DNA from: Streptomyces spectabilis
GTDB lineage: Bacteria; Actinomycetota; Actinomycetes; Streptomycetales; Streptomycetaceae
Direction: 5' to 3'
NCBI RefSeq assembly: GCF_008704795.1
Contig: NZ_CP023690.1
Coordinates: forward strand, 7,760,501-7,824,500
Length of the DNA stretch: 64,000 bases
The stretch's first letter is position 1, and every line of letters begins with the position of its first letter. The notes below the pieces were generated by a model. It worked only from the letters and a program-made list of their open reading frames with translations. It was not told the origin of the DNA and did no database searches. The position numbers and the translations under genes are program-made. Shown here piece after piece: positions 41,134 through 48,624 of the stretch.

Positions 41134-44100
41134 TCAGCGCTGCTGTGCCCCGCTGCCCTCTCGCGCTGAGTTCTGCGCGCGTAGCGCGTCCAGACTCGCC
41201 CGTGCCCTCGCGGCCTCCGGCTCGCTGCCCGTCCGCTCCGCCGTCGCGATCGCCTCGGCGAAGTGCGCGGCGGCCGCCGCATACTGCCCGAGGTGCTGTT
41301 CGGCCGCGCCGATGCCGTGCAGCGCCTGGGCTTCCTCGTGCGCCGCGCCGATGCTGCGGGCCAGGTCAAGTGCGTGCCGGTGCTGCGCGGCCGCTTCCAG
41401 GAACTGGTCCGCCGCGTGCAGGGCGAGCCCGATGCCGTGCAAGGTGATGGAGGCGTTGCGCCGGTCGCCGAGGCGGCGGAACGTGGCCAGGGAATCCCGG
41501 TAGAGATCAAGCATCCGATTGAGTTCCGCGGGGGAATCCATGGTGTTCGCCAGATTGACCTGAGTGATGGCGCGCGCCGACGGGCTGCTGAGTTCCGTGA
41601 AGATTTCCAGGGCGGCGGTCAGGAGTTTCCTCGCGGATTCCTGGTCGCCGACGGCGGTTTTGAGATCGGCGCAGTTATTGAGTACCCGGGCGCGCATGAG
41701 TTCGTCGCCTGCGGTACGGAACCCCGCCAGCGCGGCATGGAAATGATCCTCGGCCAGTCGGAAATCCCCGAGATAGAGCAGGGTGATGCCGAGGTTGTTC
41801 CGGCACCGGGCGATCTGCCAGGCGTCCTCGGTCGGCAGCCGCAGGGCCAGCGCCTCGTTCTGCAGGGCGAGCGCCTTCGGCAGGCGGCCGAGGTTCCAGT
41901 GCAGCAGGCCGAGCAGGTGCAGCGCCTCCGCCTGCACCGCCGAGTCGCGAAGCCGGTCCGCCACCTGGCGTGCGCGCCGTACCGCGGTGAAGGCCTCGTC
42001 GTAGCGCCCGCAGCGCGACAGGGCGGAGCCCAGGTCGAGCAGGGCCCGGGCCTCCGCGTCGGGGCGGTGCACGGCCCGCCAGTGCCGGGCGGCGGACTCG
42101 TGCATCCGCTGGGCCTCGGCCGAGTAGCCCTCCTCGTCGAGGAAGTTGGCCAGTGCGCCGGCCAGCAGGGCCGCGTCCTGGGTGGCGCCCTCGGTGCGGC
42201 AGTGGCGTTCCGCGGCGATCAGACCCGGGCGCTCCGCGGTGAGCCAGTGACGGGCCGCGTCGGGGCCCGGCCACGCGGGAGTGGCGCGGCCGCGGGCGGG
42301 GCGGGGCAGGTCGGGGCGGGCCCGGCGGGGATAGACCAGACGGTCCGCGGCGTCGGATGCCTGTACGTAGAAATCGATCAACCCGCGCAACGCCCCGTCG
42401 CGTTCGTCGGCCGGATCTTCGGACAGTGAAAGCGTGCGCGCATATTCACCCAGCAGATCGTGGAAGACGTAGCGCTCCGGCTTCGGTTCTTGAATGAGGT
42501 GCGCGTCCAGGAGGGACTCCAGGACGCGCTCGGCCCGGCGCGCCGGAAGCCCCGTGAGCGCCGCCGTCGTGAACGTTTCGAAATCCGGCCCGAGTTGGAG
42601 CCCGAGCCTCCGGAAAACCGCCCGCTCTTCGGTCGTCAATGTCATGTACGAGACTTCAAACGCGCGCACCATTTCGCGGCTCCCGTCGCGGATCTCCGCG
42701 AGGCGGCCGTGCCCGTGGGTGAGCCGGTGCAGCAGGTTCGCGGTGGTCCAGGCGGGCCGCGAGGCGAGGCGTCCGGCGGCGAGTTCGATGGCGAGGGGCA
42801 GATATCCGGAGAGCCGGACGATGTCCGCGACCTCGTGCGCGCGGCCGGTGCGCTCATGCCCGGCCAGACGCCGGAAGAGCGCGGCGGCGTCGTCCGGCGG
42901 CAGCACGTCGAGCAGCACGGGGCGCACCCCGGGAAGGCCGGTGATCCGGCGGCGGCTGGTGATGATCACGAGCGAGGGGGAGGCGCCGGGAAGGAGCGGG
43001 CGCAGCTGCTCGGGTCCCGCCGCGTCGTCCAGGACGATGACCGCGCGCCGGGTGCTGAGCAACGTACGCCACAGGCTGACGAGTTCGTCCAGGGTGTCGG
43101 GGATCGCGCGGGCCGGGACGCCGAGGACCCTGAGGAGCGCCCGCAGCGCGGCCTCGGGGGCGAGCGGCTCCTGGCCGGGGGAGTGCGCGCGCAGGTCCAG
43201 ATGGATCTGGCCGTCGGGGTAGCGGCCGCCGAGGTGCCGGGCCGCGTGCACGGCGAGCAGGGACTTGCCGACCCCGGCCATGCCGGAGACGGCCTGCAGG
43301 GTGATGACGGCGCCGGGGGCGGCCTGCGCGGGCGCGGCGCTGAGGATGGCGGCCAACTCGTGCTCGCGACCGACCAGTTCGGGGTGGCTCGGCAGGGTGC
43401 GGGGCGCGGCCACGGCGGGCTCGGGCGGCGGGAGCAGCTCGTGCAGCGGGGCGCCGTTCAGGACGAGCCGGTGCAGCCGGGTGAGCGCGTCGCCCGGGTC
43501 GGTGCCGAGCTGCTCGCGCAGTCTTCGCCGCACGGTGTCGTACACGCGCAGGGCGTCGGACTGCCGCCCGCAGCCGTAGGCCGCGGTCATCAGCTGGCAG
43601 GCGAGGGTCTCGTCGCTCGGGTACTGCTCCAGGAGCGCGCCCACCTCCGGCACCAGCTCGGCGAAGTGGCCCCGGCGCAGCTCGATGCCGAAGCGGGTGA
43701 GGTGCGCGGCGAGGTGCTTCTCCTCGAGGCCCGCGCGCACCCGCTCGGCCCACAGGCCCGGGAGTCCGGCCAGCGGCTCGCCGCGCCACAGCTCCTCCGC
43801 CTCGCGCAGCAGGCCGAGGGCCTCGGCGTCGCCGCCGCCGTCGGTCAGGACCCGGGCGCGGTCGGCCAGTTCCGCGAAGCGGTGGCAGTCCACGTGGCGC
43901 GGGTGCAGGGCGAGCGTGTAGGTGTGCGCCTGCTGGAGGAGGAGTTCGCCGTCGTGGGCGGCCCGGAGCCGGCGGCGGATGCGGGCGGCGTACGCGTGCA
44001 CGCTCGCGCGCGGCTTGGCGGGCGGCGCGTCGTCCCACAGCCGGTGGATGAGGGTGTCCAGGGAGACGGGGCGGCCCGCGTCGAGCGCCAGGGCCGCGAG

Positions 44101-44190
44101 GACGAGGCGCTCCTTCGCCGACCCGAGGCGCTCGCCCGGCCCGGCGCCGCGCAGCTCGACGGGGCCGAGGACGCGAATGCCCAAGTCCAC
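41134..44190 (-). CDS. AfsR-like SARP regulator with NB-ARC and TPR domains
   Basis: Large regulator of 1018 residues. An OmpR-type winged-helix DNA-binding domain (about 1-95; AKERLVLAALALDAGR, ASVHAYAARIRRRL) and a BTAD domain (about 100-245) form the SARP part. A STAND/NB-ARC ATPase follows, with intact Walker A GMAGVGKS (303-310; Lys309), Walker B VIVLDD and sensor ITSRRR. TPR repeats occupy about 690-1000. AfsR of this build activates secondary metabolism after phosphorylation. GGAGG precedes the GTG at 44190. It is divergent from the first STAND/TPR gene across 220 A/T-rich bases, and the phased CCTTGC repeats at 48512 are a possible target. Confidence 0.92.
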   Translation of the reverse strand: MDLGIRVLGPVELRGAGPGERLGSAKERLVLAALALDAGRPVSLDTLIHRLWDDAPPAKPRASVHAYAARIRRRLRAAHDGELLLQQAHTYTLALHPRHVDCHRFAELADRARVLTDGGGDAEALGLLREAEELWRGEPLAGLPGLWAERVRAGLEEKHLAAHLTRFGIELRRGHFAELVPEVGALLEQYPSDETLACQLMTAAYGCGRQSDALRVYDTVRRRLREQLGTDPGDALTRLHRLVLNGAPLHELLPPPEPAVAAPRTLPSHPELVGREHELAAILSAAPAQAAPGAVITLQAVSGMAGVGKSLLAVHAARHLGGRYPDGQIHLDLRAHSPGQEPLAPEAALRALLRVLGVPARAIPDTLDELVSLWRTLLSTRRAVIVLDDAAGPEQLRPLLPGASPSLVIITSRRRITGLPGVRPVLLDVLPPDDAAALFRRLAGHERTGRAHEVADIVRLSGYLPLAIELAAGRLASRPAWTTANLLHRLTHGHGRLAEIRDGSREMVRAFEVSYMTLTTEERAVFRRLGLQLGPDFETFTTAALTGLPARRAERVLESLLDAHLIQEPKPERYVFHDLLGEYARTLSLSEDPADERDGALRGLIDFYVQASDAADRLVYPRRARPDLPRPARGRATPAWPGPDAARHWLTAERPGLIAAERHCRTEGATQDAALLAGALANFLDEEGYSAEAQRMHESAARHWRAVHRPDAEARALLDLGSALSRCGRYDEAFTAVRRARQVADRLRDSAVQAEALHLLGLLHWNLGRLPKALALQNEALALRLPTEDAWQIARCRNNLGITLLYLGDFRLAEDHFHAALAGFRTAGDELMRARVLNNCADLKTAVGDQESARKLLTAALEIFTELSSPSARAITQVNLANTMDSPAELNRMLDLYRDSLATFRRLGDRRNASITLHGIGLALHAADQFLEAAAQHRHALDLARSIGAAHEEAQALHGIGAAEQHLGQYAAAAAHFAEAIATAERTGSEPEAARARASLDALRAQNSAREGSGAQQR

Positions 44191-44410
44191 CAGTGCCTCC
44201 CGGTGCTCCGCAGGTCGGCTCGCGCTCTGGTTGGGCGTTAAAGAATCGCACGCGGTCCATATCGTTCACATGGGAAGAGGGTGCGACTTCTTTTATTGGC
44301 TTGATTTGCTTTGTCGTTCGGATTGCTTAGTTATTCGATCAGATGCGGGCGGGTACAACGCTGGAACGGTAACGCGCACGGCCACGGTGAAGCGGGGAAA
44401 GGGCGGCGGA
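44191..44410. promoter_or_regulatory. A/T-rich divergent promoter region
   Basis: This 220-bp region between the AfsR-like and STAND/TPR starts is far more A/T-rich than its surroundings (for example ttcttttattggcttgattt), as expected for regulated or curved promoter DNA. CGTTC occurs twice (cgttcacatgg and cgttcggattg), but not with clean SARP phasing. Confidence 0.4.
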
Positions 44411-46951
44411 ATGGAGCAGGTGACGGCCGTCGCGCTGATGGCCGCCCTGCCGCGGGCCGCCGCCCTGCCGCACCACCGCGACGCCCTGCGCGCGCTCGCC
44501 CGGACGTCCGCCGCGCCCGCCACGGCCGCGCTCGTGCGCGCCTGGGCGGCGACGGAGGCGGGGCGCCGGGACCCGGAGGTCGTGCGCTCCGTCGCCGAGG
44601 CCCTCGCGGCCGACGCGGCCGTGCGGGCCCCGCTGGCCCGGGCGCTGACGGCCTGGCTCGCCGAACTGGCCGACCCGGGCCGGTACCCGACCCGGCCGCA
44701 CGACGTGCCCCGGCGCCCCGGGACCGACGCGACCACCGCCAACGCCATCGGCCCCGGCGCCCACGTCACCGGCCCCGTCCTCCAGGCCCACGGCATCCAC
44801 GGCGACGTCCACATCCACCCCGCGTCCCGGTCCCGCGTGGCGCCACCGCCGCGCCAACTCCCGCCCGTGCCCGCCCACTTCACCAACCGCAGCGCCGAAC
44901 TCGCCGCGCTCGACGGGCATGTGGGCACCGCCAGGAACGCCTCCCGGATCGTCGTCATCAGCGGACCGGCGGGCGTCGGCAAGACCGCCCTCGCCCGCCG
45001 CTGGCTGCTCGCCCACGCCGACGCCTTCCCCGACGGCCAGCTGTACGCCGATCTGCGCGGCCACGCCGACGAGGGCCCGGCCCGGCCGAACGAACTCCTC
45101 GGCGAGTTCCTGCGCGCCCTCGGCCACGAGCGGCCGCCCGCGGAGCTGCGCGAACGCGCGGCCCTGTGGCGCACGGCCACCGCCGGATCGCGGATCGCCG
45201 TGCTGCTCGACAACGCGCTGAGCGCCGCCCAGGTCCGCCCGCTGCTGCCCGCCGCGCACGGCGCGCTCACCGTCGTCACCAGCAGGGGGCGCCTGACCGG
45301 CCTCGGCATGGACGGCGCGGCCTTCCAGCCCCTAGACGTGCTCGCCGCCGAGGACGCCGTACGGCTGCTCAGCCGCCGGGTCGGCGCCGACCGCGTCCAC
45401 CGGGAGCCCGACGCGGCGCTCAAGGTGGCCAGGGCCTGCGCGGGCCTGCCGCTCGCCGTCTGCGTGGCGGCGGCGCGGCTCGCGACCCGGCCCCGCCAGC
45501 CCCTCGCCGCGATGGCGGGCGCGCTCGGCCGGGGCGCGGCGCCCGCCCTTGACGCGCTGCGCATCGAGGGCGAGTACGCCGTGCGCGGCGCCCTCGACGC
45601 CTCGTACCGCCAGCTGGAGCCCGAACTCGCCCGCTGCTACCGCTGTCTGGGCCTGGCCCCGGTCGCCGTGCTCACCGCGCAGGTCGCGGCGGCCGCCTGC
45701 CGCCTCGGCCCGCCCGAGGACGCCCTGGACGTCCTGGACGAACTGGCCGAGGTGAACCTCCTGGAGGACCTCGGGCCCGACCCGCGCACCGGCCTCGGCC
45801 GCTACCGGTTCCACGACCTGGTGCGGGCCCACGCGCAGCGCCTGGCCGAGGCCGAGGAGACGGCCGCCGAAGCGGCGGCCGCGGTGCGGCGCGTGGTGGA
45901 CTTCCACCTCGCCGCCGCGACCGCCGCCGAGGCCCTGCTGAGCCCGAGCCACCGCACCCTGCGCCGCGACTACGCCGAACCCGTCGCCCAGGAGCCGCCG
46001 TTCGCGGACGCGCCCGGCGCGCTGCGCTGGCTCGACGCCGAGCGCACCCAGCTCATGGCCGTGCTGCGCACCGCCGAGGCCAAGGGCATGTACGCCGTCG
46101 TGTGGCAGCTCGCCGACGCCCTGTGGCCCATGTTCCTGCGCCTGCGCCCCTACGACCTGTGGATCGAGGCGCACGAGCGGGGCCTGGCGGCGGCGCGCCG
46201 CGCGGGCGACCGCGAGGGCGAGAGCCGCATGCTCACCTCCGGCGGCACCGGCCTTCGCAACGTGGGCCGCCACGACGAGGCGATCGCCTGGTTCACCCAG
46301 GCGCTGCGCGCGGCCCGCGACGAGGCGGCCCGGCTCACCGGGCACCCGGACGGCGGCGGCCCCGCCCTGGCGGCCGCGCACCGGGCCGAGGCCCAGGCCC
46401 TGCACGGCATCGGCCAGTCCTGCCGGCTCGCCGGGCGCCTCGCGGAGGCCGCCGAGCACTTCGAGCGGGCCCTCGCCCTACGCGAGGCGGTCGGCCACCG
46501 GCGCGGCACCGCGCTGACCCGGATCTGCCTCGGCGACGTCGCCCTGGCCGCGGGCCGCCCGGACGACGCCCTGGAACCGCTCGCGCGCGCCCGCGTCGAC
46601 CTGCTCGCCGAGGACGACCCGTACGACGCCGCCCGCGCCCTGGCCTTCATCGGCCACTGCCGCACCCTCATCGGCGGCGGCGAGCGCGCCCCGGGGGAGG
46701 AGCAACTGCGGGCGGCCCTCGCCGAGTTCGAGGCCACCGGCGCGGCGCACTGGCAGGGCCGGGTCCTGGAGATGCTCGGCGAGAGCGCCGAGGGCCGCGG
46801 GGACACGGGCACGGCCCTCCACTGGTACGAGCGCTCCCTCACCCGCTACACGTCGGCGGGCGCGCCGGACGTGGACCGCCTGACCCGCCGGATCCGACAG
46901 CTCCCGCCGCCGGACGCCGCCGCCCCGCGGACGCCGCCGGACTCCTCCTGA
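44411..46951 (+). CDS. STAND (NB-ARC) NTPase with TPR repeats, module 1
   Basis: Protein of 846 residues without a DNA-binding domain. Residues 1-90 form a helical N-terminal domain. A short motif at about 111-136 contains GPVLQAHGIHGDVHIH, a type of motif seen before the NTPase in actinobacterial STAND proteins. An NB-ARC domain follows: FTNRSAELAAL, intact Walker A GPAGVGKT (185-192; Lys191), Walker B VLLDN, sensor VVTSRGRL. The rest is TPR-like (for example NVGRHDEAIAWFTQALRAA). It probably oligomerises on sensing a signal. Its 3' end overlaps the antisense small gene by 106 bp, and its paralogue lies at 48625. Confidence 0.88.
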   Translation: MEQVTAVALMAALPRAAALPHHRDALRALARTSAAPATAALVRAWAATEAGRRDPEVVRSVAEALAADAAVRAPLARALTAWLAELADPGRYPTRPHDVPRRPGTDATTANAIGPGAHVTGPVLQAHGIHGDVHIHPASRSRVAPPPRQLPPVPAHFTNRSAELAALDGHVGTARNASRIVVISGPAGVGKTALARRWLLAHADAFPDGQLYADLRGHADEGPARPNELLGEFLRALGHERPPAELRERAALWRTATAGSRIAVLLDNALSAAQVRPLLPAAHGALTVVTSRGRLTGLGMDGAAFQPLDVLAAEDAVRLLSRRVGADRVHREPDAALKVARACAGLPLAVCVAAARLATRPRQPLAAMAGALGRGAAPALDALRIEGEYAVRGALDASYRQLEPELARCYRCLGLAPVAVLTAQVAAAACRLGPPEDALDVLDELAEVNLLEDLGPDPRTGLGRYRFHDLVRAHAQRLAEAEETAAEAAAAVRRVVDFHLAAATAAEALLSPSHRTLRRDYAEPVAQEPPFADAPGALRWLDAERTQLMAVLRTAEAKGMYAVVWQLADALWPMFLRLRPYDLWIEAHERGLAAARRAGDREGESRMLTSGGTGLRNVGRHDEAIAWFTQALRAARDEAARLTGHPDGGGPALAAAHRAEAQALHGIGQSCRLAGRLAEAAEHFERALALREAVGHRRGTALTRICLGDVALAAGRPDDALEPLARARVDLLAEDDPYDAARALAFIGHCRTLIGGGERAPGEEQLRAALAEFEATGAAHWQGRVLEMLGESAEGRGDTGTALHWYERSLTRYTSAGAPDVDRLTRRIRQLPPPDAAAPRTPPDSS

Positions 46952-47244
46952 ACGAGCCGGCCGTGCGCCGCGACGGCGAAGGCGAGCAGGGCGCCGACGC
47001 CACCGCCCCCGGCGTCCGAGCGGCGCGCGCCGCCGCGCTCCACCGCGACCCGGCCACCGCCCCGGACCCGCAGCGCCACCAGGGCGCACCCCGGATACCT
47101 GCGAAGGAGCCGCCCGGCCACCACCGGGACCTCGGCCGCGCCGTACGGACGGCTGCCGTACAGCACGTCCGCGCACTCCCGCCAGGCCTCGCCCGCGCCG
47201 CCGCGGCACTCGGCGTCGAAGCACACGAGCACGGGCCCCCTCAC
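46846..47244 (-). CDS. Separate C-terminal domain protein of the module 1 putative transferase
   Basis: Gene of 132 residues whose GTG start overlaps the stop of the GT-B-like gene as GTGA (47244-47241). The product (AWRECADVLYGSRPYGAAEV, RLLRRYPGCALVALRVRG, GVGALLAFAVAAHGRL) matches the C-terminal domain fused to the module 2 protein (RRWAQDALCRFPGALLAASA, VVVGLRDGRAVVVG, AAAVVYTCLRAGL). The domain is therefore real and works with the transferase. I do not recognise its family. The last 35 residues are low-complexity and overlap the STAND gene on the other strand, so the true end may be degenerate. Confidence 0.65.
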   Translation of the reverse strand: MRGPVLVCFDAECRGGAGEAWRECADVLYGSRPYGAAEVPVVAGRLLRRYPGCALVALRVRGGGRVAVERGGARRSDAGGGGVGALLAFAVAAHGRLVQEESGGVRGAAASGGGSCRIRRVRRSTSGAPADV

Positions 47245-48446
47245 GCGGGCACCTCGTCCCTGCCGCCGCGCGCGCCGCGACGGGGCACCGGCAGTGGCGG
47301 CAGGGCGGGCGCGTACGCGGGCTCGCCGAGGCCGAGGACGCGGTACAGCAGCCGCCGGGCGTTGCGCCCGAAGCGGCCCGGCTCCGAGGAGATGCGGCGG
47401 CCGATCCGCGCGTACCGCTCGCCCGGGTACTCGGCGCGCGCGTACGCCAGTTGCTCCGGCAGCGGGCGCGCGAACGACAGGGCCGGGGCGACCCTGGCCA
47501 GCTCGGCCCCGGGCGACGCCGGGTCGACATCGGCCTCGGGGAAGCGCGCGAGGAGCACGGCGGCCCGGGTCAGCGTCGCGTACAGGGTCACCGAGCCGTG
47601 GTCGCCGATCACCCAGTCCGCGGCGATCAGCGGGGCCCGCCAGTCGGCCTCCGGCGGCAGGACGGCGATGCCGTGCCGCCGCGCCGCGGCCAGCCAGGAG
47701 CGCACCTGCCAGTCCCCGTGCCCGGCCCACACGTTCGGGTGCACCAGGACGGCCACCTGGAACTCCTGGCGCGGCAGCTCCGTCAGCAGCCGCGGCAGCA
47801 GCGCGTCGAACCGGCTGAAGGACGAGCCGGGCCCCCACGTCGAGCAGACGAGGAGCAGCTTGCGCCCGCCGCGCAGACCGAGGGCCGCCCGGTAGCGGCG
47901 CCTGAGCGGCAGGCTCGCCACGATCCGGTCGTACGTCGCGTCGCCCACGACCTCGGCGACGGGCAGCGCGGCGGGGCAGCAGCGCCCCAGCGTCGCCAGG
48001 TCGTCCTCGTGCGCGAGGGCGAGCGCGGCCGGGACGACCCGCCCGTCCCGCATCAGGTACTGGGGGCCGAGCCCACCGACCGTGCGCGGCGCCCCCGGGT
48101 CCCGGTCGTCCAGGGGCCTGGACAGCTTCATGTGGCCCGCGCCGTGCGGCAGCCTCACCAGCGGGCCGCGCAGCCGCTCCACGCCCTGCGACCCGGCGGC
48201 GAGCACCAGGTCGAAGTCGCCGCGCAGCGCGGCGCGCCAGGGCAGGACCGGCGCACCGAGCGCCTTGAGGGAGCGCGGCGCGCCCGCGTTGAAGGCGTGC
48301 GGAGCCACCGTGAAGTCGACCTGGACCCGCAGGTCGGACTCCAGGAGCGGCAGCAGGTCCCCCAGGCGCTGCCCGTACACCTCGGTGTGCACGACGACGA
48401 GGACGCGTTTGCAGCCGGGCAGCGTCAGCCACTGCGTACGTTCCAC
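47241..48446 (-). CDS. GT-B-like / CDP-glycerol-transferase-like protein, module 1
   Basis: Protein of 401 residues with two Rossmann-like halves. The N-terminal half has CKRVLVVVHTEVYGQRL and RLPHGAGH (100-105 region). The C-terminal half has CSTWGPGSS (201-209), VLVHPNVWAGHG (234-243) and VIGDHGSVTLY (279-289). The D-H-G-S loop resembles the nucleotide-binding or acceptor site of glycerophosphotransferase- and epimerase-like GT-B folds. No signal peptide or membrane segment is present. The GTG at 48446 follows GGGGGGA. It is homologous to 50776-52476 and tail-to-tail with a STAND/TPR gene. Donor and acceptor are unknown; the transferase role is an inference from fold. Confidence 0.65.
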   Translation of the reverse strand: MERTQWLTLPGCKRVLVVVHTEVYGQRLGDLLPLLESDLRVQVDFTVAPHAFNAGAPRSLKALGAPVLPWRAALRGDFDLVLAAGSQGVERLRGPLVRLPHGAGHMKLSRPLDDRDPGAPRTVGGLGPQYLMRDGRVVPAALALAHEDDLATLGRCCPAALPVAEVVGDATYDRIVASLPLRRRYRAALGLRGGRKLLLVCSTWGPGSSFSRFDALLPRLLTELPRQEFQVAVLVHPNVWAGHGDWQVRSWLAAARRHGIAVLPPEADWRAPLIAADWVIGDHGSVTLYATLTRAAVLLARFPEADVDPASPGAELARVAPALSFARPLPEQLAYARAEYPGERYARIGRRISSEPGRFGRNARRLLYRVLGLGEPAYAPALPPLPVPRRGARGGRDEVPA

Positions 48447-48511
48447 GGGATCCCCCCGGTGTGGTGTGAGACGGACTCTGCGGACGGACATGCCCGGCGC
48501 CGCGGACGGAA

Positions 48512-48540
48512 GCCTTGCCCGCGCCTTGCCGAAACCTTGC
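48512..48540. promoter_or_regulatory. Three 11-bp-phased CCTTGC repeats, candidate SARP binding site
   Basis: gCCTTGC, gCCTTGC and aCCTTGC begin at 48512, 48523 and 48534, exactly one helical turn apart, in the 178-bp divergent region between the module 1 transferase and the module 2 STAND gene. Heptamers repeated every 11 bp are the known recognition pattern of SARP activators. Confidence 0.6.
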
Positions 48541-48624
48541 AGAACGCCGGGGCGCGCGCGAAGCGGTGGTACGGACCGCGTCCGCACGGCATACGGTGAG
48601 GTGTCGCGGCGGCAAAGGAGCCTT

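Noticed and set aside
42460..44241. A 593-residue plus-strand frame
   Set aside because: It is a shadow of the AfsR-like gene, whose SARP and Walker motifs are intact on the minus strand.
44411..46951. Considered a second SARP
   Set aside because: The N-terminal 90 residues show no OmpR-type winged helix or BTAD domain; only the STAND and TPR parts are shared with AfsR.
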